A stretch of 64,000 nt of DNA from Cunninghamella blakesleeana (Eukaryota > Mucoromycota > Mucoromycetes > Mucorales > Cunninghamellaceae). The notes beneath the pieces were generated by a model. It was not told where the DNA came from, did not search any database, and worked only from the letters and a program-made list of their open reading frames with translations. Made by a program: the position numbers and the translations under genes. The first letter of the stretch is position 1; every line of letters begins with the position of its first letter. The stretch lies in NCBI GenBank assembly GCA_017871115.1, contig JAFCIZ010000005.1:5759501-5823500 (forward strand), given 5' to 3'. Positions 9,340 through 20,854 of the stretch are shown here, piece by piece.

Positions 9340-11497
9340 ATGAACCGGTTAGATTTTGTCAATGAATACTAAGATAAACTAGGATTTAGTATCTTCGATG
9401 TTAAATCCGAATTTGCAAAGAATAATCTGAAGAAGTGTGTAGATACATTCCATTCCAAAAAAAATATTTAACAGACCCAATTCTATCTATAAGCAATGTG
9501 TTTGTATTAAATGGGATGGCTCTCTGTGTAATACGTATCTTAATTGGAGTTGAATTTATCAAATTAAAATTATAAAAGTTAAGAAAAACAAAGAAAATAT
9601 TGTGAAACTTTTGGTTAACCTTTATTCGAATGTTTAAAATAAGTGATATATTTATAATTTTTAGTGGGTTAGTGACTATATGCTTAATTTATATATTATA
9701 TAGTATGGAAATAGAATTACAGTGTTATCTAGTAAAGACAACGCGAATTAGAATGAAGTTTAAAGTGTGTATATGGTAATGGATCTACAGTATTAGAAGA
9801 TTTAAAGTTATTACATAGAGTAAGCTAATAGAAATAGATCATTTCGCATCAGGTACACAGTAGTCATTTTATAATAAATATCAACTCTTTCATGTGGGCT
9901 GTAAGTGCATTATGATTATGAAGTCATTTAATATTATTATTTTATGGTAAGTACAACAATCGATCTTTACTAATTCAAATATATATGAATATATTTATGT
10001 TTATTTTACAATAGATTGAGAATCAAGACCGACACATAAAATCATAAGATAATCATTCATATCAAACGCCTATTATAAAAGGAAAAATCAATAGTTTGAA
10101 TTTTGATCACAGAATACCTCATGAACAGCCTCTTTCGATCATATTGAATTTTTAAACGATGGAAAAAGTCTTTTAAAACCAGATACCACACCTTTAAGAA
10201 AACAATAAGAAAGTAATTTGATAGAATCAATCATCAATAAAGATATTTCCTGTAATTATTCAGGAAGGTTAATAACATTATCAATGCACAATCATGATTC
10301 GGTAAATGTGTAAATATATATAACTATATATCAATTGTGATTTATTAGTTTTAATTGATCTTGTTATTTATTTTTTGTAATTTTTTAACTTTTTTTTTTT
10401 TTAAAAAAAAATTCATTAGATCTCCATTGATTTGGGTAAAATTTGATGAAAAAGATAGATCTATCCTTTATAATGATCCTAATCAAGGGTTAGTAATATC
10501 TTCATGGTTTAAAAATAGGTAAGGCTTTTAAGTATTTACTTGATATTTTTAATAGATAATATTTGCTTTAGGTAACTTATATAAATATTTTTTTTTATTT
10601 TCTATTTTCTATTTTTTTTTTTTTATTATTATTATAGATTATTTGGAAGCATGATATTTAACAAACGAATTAGTTATATTAAAATTTTAGAAAGATCTAT
10701 GACTAGAGGTCATACTAAATTACCATCAATGGCTATAAGTCGAGATTGTTGGCAAGATCCAAGTAGACATCTGGGCATAGGACTCAATAAAATAGTTCAA
10801 ATTGTCGAAGAAACCAATAATAGATGCTTAGTTATAAACCTAAATGATAATGAAACACACTTAATCATAAATAGGTAAATGATTAATATAAAGGTAAATA
10901 TAAGAATAAATGCTTATGGATTTTTTATTAACCTATTATTTATTATTTATTATATATTATTATATATTGTTTATATTTATATTTATATTTTAGGTTGTTG
11001 GAATATATGGAACACTCAGTTGAAAATTTCACTTTACTTGAAACTAATTTGACGTTTGCCAAAGCAAGTACGCCTATTTTCAGAAACAAGAAAAACTTCA
11101 TGGCATACTTCAAAATTGAAACAAGGCAATAGTTATCTATGATATAATTATTAAATACATTAAATTATTCTTATCTGAATACATCAATGATATTGTCAAA
11201 AAATCCAGGACGGATAATTGTAATAATACACTTTTAATACATACATACATACATACATATATATATATATATACTTATATTTCTACTGATATACCTTTAT
11301 TAATTTTATTATTGTTATTATTATTATTCACAGGTAATGGAGTTTTAAACAACGATCAATTAAATAAGTCAAGAGAATCTTGTACTTTACAACAAACTAA
11401 TACGGTCCCCAATCATTATGGTCAACAAGTCATTACACATTTCGATGGGTTAAATTCATTATCTAACAGTAAAGAGCATATTTCATGTAAAAAATGA
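9340..11497 (+). pseudogene. Unrecognised gene family, copy 2, partly decayed
   Basis: The 5' part is eroded: MNRLDFVNEY then a stop, FSIFDVKSEFAKNNLKKC, and after a frame change CIKWDGSLCNTYLNWS. From about 10160 it looks more intact. LIESIINKDIS and LITLSMHNHDS end at a GT donor near 10299; SPLIWVKFDEKDRSILYND ends at a donor near 10519; the next exon (10639-10874) contains KLPSMAISRDCWQDPSRH; then a further exon starts at about 10995 (LLEYMEHSVENFTLLE), and after a one-base shift comes YIKLFLSEYINDIVKKSR (about 11140-11213). A last exon after a TTCACAG acceptor at about 11333 gives QQVITHFDGLNSLSNSKEH and ends at 11497. GT/AG sites are retained, but stops and shifts argue for a pseudogene. 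No known domain. Confidence 0.5.
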
Positions 11498-11689
11498 ACA
11501 TTTTTAAATCATCCTGATGTAATTTGGTGTGAAATTTTGTGGAGATAAGTTGCATGAAAGTATGAAAGGTAAAATTACGGTTATAGCAACAGTGAATTAT
11601 AAAACATATTATACTTTTATTGATTTTTTTTTTAATATCTATAGCAAACAAACCTCAAAAATTATTAACTTTTTACTATAGCAAAATTT

Positions 11690-12190
11690 AATCATATCGT
11701 GTTATTACATCATGTCATATAAAGAAACAGTGCTTTATTTTGATCAGTCATAGATTTTTTTCCCTACTATTTGAAAGCAAATTTAAATAATGAATAAAGT
11801 TCGTAAATATATATTATTCTTTTAGATATTAAAAATTATATCACTTTAAAAATTCTAAAAAATTAATATCAGATAGTGGTTGTTTTTTATCCAGAGTATT
11901 AATATTATCTAATGACAACTTTGTATAATAATCATTTATAAGTGAAGTATCTGATTTTATCCTGATGTTATAAAGTCATCTGAAATACTTTTATTGGCGC
12001 ATTTCTATTTTCTTGAATTACACATTTTTTTGTTTGATTTATTAACAGCTTAAAGAAGGTTTTCATAGTAGATAGTTTAGTAAGATTAGCATACAAGTAA
12101 AGCTCTAAAGGTTAGAGAAAATATAGAAAATAGTTCAAGAATAAAAAAAATTTCATAACCCCGTACAGTAGTAAAAAAATAAAAAGTAAA
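11690..12190 (-). pseudogene. Decayed copy of the same unrecognised family (copy 3)
   Basis: Minus-strand relics line up with copy 1: AVNKSNKKMCNSRK matches RVVNKPNKRLCKIVNSRK, and INDYYTKLSLDNINTLDKKQ matches INDYYIKSSVNNINILNKKQ. Stops interrupt every frame, so this copy is dead. It lies inside duplicated block Y copy 2 and is followed by block X copy 2. Confidence 0.55.
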
Positions 12191-12245
12191 AAATAAAATA
12201 TATTCAGAGTTTTAATTTCTTTTTCTTTTTTTTCAAATACTTCTA
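11770..12245. repeat. Duplicated block Y, copy 2
   Basis: Direct repeat of 8200-8680; see that entry for shared landmarks. Copy 2 is followed at once by block X copy 2 (12280), whereas in copy 1 block X lies about 0.7 kb to the left of Y. The array has therefore been broken up or rearranged. Confidence 0.65.
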
Positions 12246-12279
12246 TTGTTGTAATACTGGGATGGGGCTACTATTTATT

Positions 12280-12600
12280 ACTATTATTATTACTACTATT
12301 AAATGTTATACTTATATCAAATATAATAATGCACATATACTAACTTCCGACTTATAAAGTTATATATTTGTTGATTTAACTTGGCAGCAGCTACAACCAC
12401 AAAATAATATATAGAATTAAACTATTTCAGTTCCAAATAATTAAGAATAATAATTGACAAAAATAAAAGATGGTATACTTTTAAAATTTTTATGTATATT
12501 TTTTATACTACTTCAATAAATAATGTATTTTTATTGGATGGTTTCCTTTTTAATTCATTTAATATGATACTAAATTGTTAATCGATAAAATTATAAACGA
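12280..12600. repeat. Duplicated block X, copy 2
   Basis: Direct repeat of 7140-7480. The ATG present in the minus-strand frame of copy 1 is not kept here. Confidence 0.65.
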
Positions 12601-12983
12601 TAAAAAGATGGAAATGAATCCTTTTTGACTACACTGATCGTACTGATGACTTTGTTTTTTTTTGGATGTATTTTGAATTTGAAACAAAGATGTTGTCAAT
12701 AAGTTGATTAAAATAAAAAGGGTAATGATAGGTAATTATTAACGAAAAAAATTATAGTTGGAATAAAATATATAAGATTGCTATGTAAACTCTATCTAGT
12801 TTTATATTTTTATTTCAACTATTCTTTTTATTTCCCCTTTTTATTCTTTTTTTCTATATGTTCAATAATAAAAATAATCCAATGTATAAGTATTAAAATA
12901 ACGGTATAAAAAAAATAGTTTATTATGTTTAGCAACGAATATATATACATATATATAATAAAAAGGATGTATGTTTTTATCAT
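12601..12983. other. 3' flank of KDM5, no gene seen
   Basis: AT-rich spacer between the duplicated blocks and the stop codon of the KDM5 gene. It probably contains the KDM5 3' UTR. No coding signal. Confidence 0.5.
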
Positions 12984-15900
12984 TTAATAATAAAACCCGG
13001 CTCTAAATGGTTGAGGTGAAGTATTTTGTAAATTATTATTACTATCATTACTGCTACTCCCTATATCGTTATTATTAATATATGTGTTTGTTGCAGTAGC
13101 GGTAGACGATGAATAATTACTGGTAGCAGTTTCGCGTTTTGCTTTTCTTTTTAAAGAGTCATCTATGGAAAGTTTACGTTTTTTATCTAATAAAGAAGTA
13201 TCATGAAGTGATTGTTGTTGAGGTATTAAAGGTGGATTTATAGTCAATTTAATGATAGGACGATGAGAGGAGGTAGAGGAAGAGAGCGAGGAAGATGGTG
13301 ATAATGACGGTGATTTATGTTGTTGATTTTGATGGTGAGGTGTAATTGGCGATAATTCACGTACTTTTCTACTTAAAAATTCTGTCTCATCTACAAGCAT
13401 GATTTGTAACCCAAGTAGTTCCCGTAAATACTGTTTAATCATATAAATGTCATTATGGTCCAGTTTTGTTTTGGAGCGACAAAAAGATCGTACATCATCA
13501 CGATAAGCAGTAGTCATATCCAGTATTTCCTTTGCAAGAGAATAAACGGTAGGAACAAATAAAAAGTCATTAGCTTCTTGGATAGTTTCCGTTAATTCTT
13601 CTAAACTAGGACGAGAAGATAGTTCTACAATATCATGGGGTGGATCACAAACGGGACATACATAAAATGCCAGTGCATTTATTTGTTTCCGGGTTACTTT
13701 AACACAACTACCATGATACCAGTCTTGACAGTGATCACAATTCACCATAAATCCTGATTCAGGTTCATGACATAAACAGTAATCATCTGATGATTTACGT
13801 GGCTGACTTGTACTAGTTACTGAATATTCATTCTTCTTTTTTTGGTGATGGTGACTAAGTATATTTTGTACATTTTCCTTTGTTTCTTGTAATATAGATC
13901 CAAGTGCTTTCGCAGAATTGATTCGATGTGTAAATAAACGCTTTAATTTATTTGTCCAAGCGTCATGTCGATTTAATTCATTTTTTAAAAGTGTATGAGG
14001 ATCATTGACCATAGCTGGAGGGAATTGTTCCATTTGCATTAAAAGTTGCTGTATGTCATTAGCAATGGGGCGATTTAATAATTCATATTGTTGACATTGC
14101 ATGATAGTTCGATTAAAGTATTCAAAAAATTCAGAAGCGCGAACACGTAACCCTTGAAGTTCCTGATAAATGTCACGTTGTGTCGGTATATCTTGGTCTA
14201 CATTTAATACTTCGTCTAAATCTTCCATGGTACCCAATTCATATTCTGTTCCATTCGGTAATAAGCGTTGGGCATGCTTTAACCATCCTTCACCTAAACG
14301 AGCTTTGTTAACAGCAGCTTTGTATTTTGGATGCTGAACTGATAATTTACATTTTTCTGCTTCTTTGACAAGTTCAGTAATGGCGTCATAATCTAAAGGT
14401 AAGGTCATGGTTGCTGGTTCTAATATATGTATCCATCGATATTGTTGTATAGTTGATTTGATTATATCAATTTCATCTATTTTCATTTGAAATTCAAGAC
14501 CTCGATGATACATCTTTTGCAAATCTAAAATAGGTATATAATCATCCTTATTTTTTAGTAATTCTGTTGCATCTTTTTTAAATTGGTGAATGTTATCTAG
14601 TAATTGTTTTAGTTGTGGAATATATACGGAATCAAATGCCATATTTTCAGATTCATTTATTAAGCGAACAAGATGCTGGTATCGTTTTTTATTTTTTAAA
14701 ATAGTGTTGTAAATATCATCATATTGGTTAAATATTTTTGAATCATATTTTAATAATTGTTGTTCATTTCGATCCAGTGGTTTTAAAATAGTATCATTAT
14801 TTTTTTTGAAATAGGTAGACGCTTCCTTTTCCCATTTTTCTATCGCTATTAAAAAGCTTGCTAGTTGTCTTGTTTCATCCTCTGTGACGCGTTCCTTTTC
14901 TGCTGCCTTTAATAATTTTTTAATAGTGTCTACATTTGGTAAATTACCTGAGCTTAATATTTTTCTAGCCTTTTCGTTCCATTCTGATGGTGCATTTGCA
15001 ACTTCGCGAGCCATTTCTACTAATTCCAATAGTTCTTTATCAGAAAAACGAAGGCATAATGTTCTTTTTGTATCATCGCAGGCGCATAGCTATTTTTTTT
15101 TAAAAAAAAGAAAATGCGAAAAAAAGAGAATGGTATATTAATTGTCTATGTAATGGTATTTTATAGCATTTTAAACTTTTTATTTTATTTTAATTATTAC
15201 CTCTTCAATGTGGTCTAAGCAGGATACTTTTTTAGTACAAGGACAAGTGATGTAGGACAAGTATGTGTAACAATGACAGTTCAAGCATTGAGATTCGTTA
15301 TTTAAAGAGTTGTCTAATGTTATATTAATACGAGTATGTTTTTTTTTAAATCGATTTCTCTCATTCGTTTCGCGCTGTTGCATATCATGTAAAGCATGTT
15401 TAAGCCAGTGAGCATTTTTTGGCGTTAGATCCATCTTTGCTGTTGTGACTAATAATTCATCATGAGAAAAACAAGGTTGATGTCGATATTCCTTGTATCT
15501 TTTTACACATTCTAATCCATAGTCAACCCAATCATCAGGAGCAAAATTAACAGCTTCACAGAAATTAAACTAAATAAAATAAAGTAAAATAAAATAAATT
15601 GAATTGAATAACAAAATAAATACAAGTACTTACATAATTGATCCCGTCTTTATTATTTTGTTCTTTATATATATATATTTATACAACTTACTCCGTGATT
15701 AAAACCAGAATGGTAAGCTTTTGGAAAAGTAACTACAAATTCCCCAGGACGTTGGTCAACAGCATATACTTTTACATTTTCTTTTAAAAGACGACCAGGA
15801 CTTAACATAGTGACCAAGCGGAACAAAAGATTTGGATCTTGTTCAAATAATTCAGGAACCGCCTTTTTCATCGTCTCTTCAAATTTAGCTGTATCACCAC

Positions 15901-17785
15901 CAGGAATGCCATACCACGTTTTTGTTTCACCCCAATGCATATAATTTATTGAGTAAGTATAGTGATCTTCATTATGCCAACAGAAAGTTGTAAAACACAT
16001 ACCAATATATAGCCAAGGTACCATCATTCCACTAATATCCGTTTTAATATGTGTAAATAAAGAATCGGGTAAAATGGGTATCATATTCAAATTCCATGGG
16101 TCAATGTTTCTTTTTCCATTATCCATATTACGTTCAGCTGATGCAAATCCACTATTAAATATAAGTAGAATAAATAATAGCAAAATTTAATAGTTATAAT
16201 AAAAGTACATATTTAATAATCCATACACTGTATAAACACAAATATATAAATATATATATTATAATTTATAATTTACCTTCCATGTTGAGTACTGTGAAGA
16301 TCAGCTCCATATTCTACTTGGCAAGTTTCATGAGGATCGTCTACCAAACGCCAAAATTCTTCTTCGCAGTCTTCTTCAGATACTTGATTAGCATGTGATA
16401 CAGGGTTATACTTAGAGAACCATGCCTTTTTGAAATCATCACAGAATGTTTGAAAGTCGGCCAAAGAATATTCATCACCATCTTCAAAACCATAATCGCT
16501 ACCTGCAGCCGTTAAACATTTAATACAATACCATTCGGCAGGAGGAATAGAAGTTAAAGGTGGGCTTAGACATGACATATGGTATCCACGATCACAATCA
16601 TCACAAAGTAAAAGTTCATCTGCTTTATCATCCTTTTGACATATTTCACAGTTTTGGTTACTATCTTCGCTATTATTATCATCTTCTTCGGCATCATCAT
16701 CATCAGCATTATTATCATTCGTTATATTATCTATATATGTATATGCATTGCCAAATAAATATTAATAAAAAATAATAAAAAAATAATAATAATAAAAAGT
16801 TAGGGAGGTAAAAAAATAAATCATCTGCTTTTTATTTTTATTTAATTTCGCTAGATTTTTTTACCTTTTATATTTAATGATATAGGGGTACTTCTTTCTT
16901 TTTGTTTTTCTAACCAACTTTCATAAGGAAGGATCACTTTATTATAAGCATTTTTTAAAGCATTGGACATGGATGTACACTGTCGTCTAGTATAGCCTAA
17001 TACTCTGCCAATTTCTGCCCATTTTTTTTGTTGAGTAACCTATTTTTTTTTTCAAATCAAAATAAACAAATAAAAGAATAAATAAATAAATGAATGAATA
17101 TGATTATGGGAGATGCTTTATGATGATAATGTTGATGGTTCCTTTCTTTCTTTCTCATTTTTAGTGTTTTTTTTTAGTTTAATCATACCTGTAGATATCC
17201 ACCTTTTTGAGCCACTTCTTTCTTAAGTCTATATAAATCAATAGGTCTTTTATCCAATTGTGGTATTTTATGTATTGGTTTTCCTTGTAATCGATGAAAT
17301 TTTTGTATTTGGTCTAAATAGTTTAAGTTTGCTCTAGTTTCACCTTCCATGCTGTTTAGTTTTTGTATTCTTGTACGAAAACGAAAGTCCTAGTTGATAT
17401 TATCAATAAAAATAGAAATAAAACAGAAAGAAAAAAAAAAAGATAATACAATGTTATATATATTTTTAATTTATAGATTATGTATATATAAATATCTTTT
17501 TTTTATTACCTCTGTATTTAAACAAAATTCAGGTTTATATTCTTTTGGTGGTACTATTTTTATAATGCCATACTCTTCTGCTTCTTCACGAATTTGTCGG
17601 ATATATTTTAAAGGATCCTTAAACTCTTCTGTAGTAGGATAGTACGTAGGTGCCTCTGTTAATCCAAATATACGTGGTCGTGTACGTTCTACTTTTTCAT
17701 TAGTTGTTCTGACTGTAGACAGGTCCAGTGGTGCTGACTTGCGATCATCTGTTTTGGATACATTTTTAATTGATGCTCGTTTCAT
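12984..17785 (-). CDS. KDM5/JARID1-type histone H3K4 demethylase
   Basis: Seven exons give about 1,350 residues. Domains in order: JmjN ([20 protein letters not shown], exon 17510-17785); ARID (exons 17189-17389 and about 16865-17039, with [10 protein letters not shown]); PHD finger with [20 protein letters not shown] (16510-16660); JmjC (exon 15692-16156) with Fe(II) ligands H and E in [11 protein letters not shown] and the distal His in SGFNHG; C5HC2 zinc finger split over 15202-15570 and the next exon (QCLNCHC...CPC..CLDH...CAC); PLU-1-like helical region; and a second PHD ([20 protein letters not shown], about 13800-13635). This is the KDM5 architecture, which removes H3K4me2/3 using Fe(II) and 2-oxoglutarate. 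All visible metal ligands are present. The C-terminus has Ser/Thr/Asn-rich tracts and a basic KKRKLS stretch that may be a nuclear signal. Confidence 0.93.
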
Positions 17786-18181
17786 ATTTATTATTATTAT
17801 TATTATATTATTGTTATTATTATTATTATTGTTTTTATTATTATTATTATATGGTAATGATATTATTGTTAATATGTATGTTGTCGTTTTTGTATATATA
17901 TAAGGAAAGTGTGATATTTTATTATCGTTTTTGATTTTAATATGGAGTTATAAAAATATAAAATATATTTTTATGTATGGACTTTATATTTTTTTTTAAA
18001 AAAAATGGAAAAGGAAAGAGAAGGAAAAAAATGTAGAGAAAAAAAATTCGAAATTTATAAACATCGACTATAAATTTTTTTTAAAAAAAATGAAGTGATT
18101 TATTTGACCAATCAACAACCAAACATACCATTTACTTTAGCTAAAAAAATAAAATAAAATAAAATGAATAAAAAAAAGGGA
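17786..18181. other. Promoter region of KDM5 and 3' flank of sirtuin
   Basis: 396 bp between two minus-strand genes. It has an (ATT)n run at 17787-17850 directly before the KDM5 start codon and two T(n)A(n) junction tracts at about 17989-18004 and 18074-18090. No gene. Confidence 0.6.
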
Positions 18182-19519
18182 TTAATCTATAAGATTAGAT
18201 ACTACACGTTGTAAAACAGGCAAGCAGTAAACAGAAGCTTTCCAAGATTGAATATCATCCGCACGAGAATTTCCTTTTGTTAATAAACCAATTGGTTTTT
18301 CAAGTTGATGGGCCAATTTAACCAAACGATAACTAGAATATGTTGCTAAAGAGGAGCCTATCACAACAATAGCATCAGCTTCTTGAACCATTTTATCAGC
18401 TGCTTCGTGAATAGATTTTGGTATATTTTCACCAAAAAAGACGACTTGAGGTTTCATTAATGAACTATGGCAATTTGTACATGGAGGGACAATAAATTCT
18501 TCATATGAAATACTATTATCTAATTGAACATCGCCGTCTGGGTTGATTTTTGGTTTTTCCCCTTTTGAAAGCATTTGTTGTTGATAATCAGCCCATATGG
18601 GATTACAATCTATCAATCGATGTTGGTATGATCTTCTATCTTCTCTATGCCGACATTCTAAACACTCTACATTATATAATGAACCATGTAGTTCAATGAG
18701 GTGATCCTTGGGTGTACCAGCAAAATGATGTAATGAATCCACGTTTTGTGTAATAATATTTTTTATATAACCCTTTTTTAATAAAGTGGTAAGTGAATAA
18801 TGAGATGGATTTGGTACCGCTTGAACCATATCAGACCATCCAATAAATCCTCTTGCCCAATAACGACGCCTAAATTCTTCACTAGATATAAATTCTTGAT
18901 ACATAATGGGTCGGTGTTTTGGATTTCTTACGTATGTTCCCTATATGTTTAAAAGTAAACAAACTAAGTAAGCAAAATATTATCATTCTTTTATTTTTAT
19001 TTTTTCTTTTTCTTTTGACTTTCACATACTTTTTCGCCACGATAATCAGGTATACCACCTATCAAATTTATTTATTTACTTTATAAATATTTTTTTCTTA
19101 CTATAGTTATTCTATCTTTTTCCATTATAGTTTTTTTTTCACTACTATTTTATCTATATTCTGGTTTTTTATTCTATATATATATATATATATATTTTTG
19201 GAAACTTACTATCAGTGCTTATTCCTAAAGTAATAATAGTAATATTAAGAAGAATATTTACAAAATAAGAATAAAAAGATATTAGATTTATTAATAGTTT
19301 AAAATAAAAAATATATATATTTATTTTACCAGCTCCAGTCATAACAAGTACTCGACCCTCATGTTGTTGTATAAACTTTGTTAATACATTGCTTGCCTCA
19401 TTTATGTCAAGGATAGGTGGTTGAGAAGGGTGTGGTGTTCTGAGTTCAGGTACTTTTACAGTGGCTAGCGTTTTTGAAGCTGATGAAAGTTTTCTTGATA
19501 AAAACAACCTTGGATTCAT
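18182..19519 (-). CDS. Class II (SIRT4-like) NAD-dependent sirtuin
   Basis: Four exons (19330-19519, 19210-19224, 19030-19058, 18182-18940) sum to 993 nt, or 330 residues, in frame. The NAD-binding motif is rebuilt across three exons: VLVMTGAG, IST, then DSGIPDYRGEKGTY. TQNVDSLHHFAG and the catalytic His in LIELHGS follow. Zinc ligands are CLEC and CTNC, and the linker FFGENIP is typical. RYWARGFIGW and RPIMYQEF match class II sirtuins (SIRT4). The N-terminus is rich in Arg/Ser/Lys with few acids (MNPRLFLSRKLSSASKTLA), compatible with a mitochondrial presequence. The 15-nt second exon is unusually small. Deacylase or ADP-ribosyl activity is inferred from the family. Confidence 0.92.
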
Positions 19520-20256
19520 TTTTTTATTCTTTTTCTTTTAAAATAAATAAGACAAATAAATAAATGTATAAATATAAGTATATGTTTATATTTTATATAA
19601 AATTATAAAAAAGTACTACATTTTTAAATGAAAAAAAAGGTGTAAAAGAGAAATTGAAAATTCACGAAAATTTAATTTTTTTAAAATCGGCGGAGTTTAA
19701 TATGTACACGAATGTAAAGAATTCAATAAGAAAAAAACAGAGACTCTAATTCTAGTTTTAAATAAGAGCGGATTGGATTTGTATTGACTTGTTTTATATT
19801 GTTCCTGGAAAATGATTGGATGTTTTTTAAACTCAATTTATACATTCACACTTTTTAATAATAATGATAATGCACTGTTATTAATGTTAAATGAGACATT
19901 TCTTATTAGCTATTGGTGATTTTTTATTCATTATTTTTATTACTACGATGTAATCTTAGAATGATAATCTTGGAATAATTTCTTTGAAAACTAGGAATTA
20001 TTCGTATTCTACTATTCGAAACGAGGGTGTCTTCCTCTTTCTCTGAAATGTTTTCTTAATAATAACAACAATTATAATAATAATAATAACAAAATAATAG
20101 TTTCGTATTATATTTTGTTGATCAAAATAATGCAAGAATATAAAAAACATGTACTAATAATAAACAATTGTGTTTTTTTAAGTATATTATATGTGTCAAT
20201 TTTTTTTACAGTGAAGAAATCAAAAAGATCTATACAAAAAGCATTTCTCGTTCTCA

Positions 20257-20287
<31 letters not shown>

Positions 20288-20854
20288 AAGTAGCTAAAGT
20301 ATATATAAATGTATATATTTTAAATATGAAATATGATTTTTTATAAAAAAACTAATTGGAAGTAGGAAAAAAGTGTAAGGCTTATTTTTGTACTCAGCGT
20401 TTGATTTTTTACCAATAAAAATTCCGCAATTTTTTTTTATTTCAATTTCATTTTTTTTCCTCCCATTTTCTTTCTTCTTTTTTCGTTTTAGATTTTTTTA
20501 TTTTATTTTATAGATTCTCACACTTTTTATTGGCATTTTTAGATTGTACAGTTAATTTAGCCAAAAGCAAGTGGTAGGCCATATTATTTATTCTTAAATA
20601 ATGACTTTATTTAATAGACTGTTTCTCATCCTTATTATTATTATTATTACTTATATAAAATTTATTATAGTGTTTTTTTAACTTTACCAGCACTCTCTCT
20701 TATATATTAAAAATACGTTATTTTGGTAATACATAACTTTACTACTTTATTATTAAAAAACCATAATAATCCAATTTATTAACAAACAACTTTTATAATT
20801 TATTTATTTTTAAGCCTTTTATATATATCCCTAGCATTCGTTTAAACTAGTCCA
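19520..20854. other. 1.3-kb divergent intergenic region (sirtuin / PSP1)
   Basis: Probably two promoters back to back. GGCGGAGT (19689-19696) is the reverse of an ACTCCGCC element seen before two other genes. An (AT)n run lies at 20257-20284. T/C-rich stretches occur at 20440-20500 on the PSP1 side. No ORF looks real. Confidence 0.6.
19689..19696 (-). promoter_or_regulatory. ACTCCGCC element upstream of sirtuin
   Basis: GGCGGAGT on the plus strand, that is ACTCCGCC on the strand of the sirtuin gene, about 170 bp upstream of its ATG. The same 8-mer occurs at 39650 and 50099. A role is inferred only from rarity in AT-rich DNA and from position. Confidence 0.35.
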
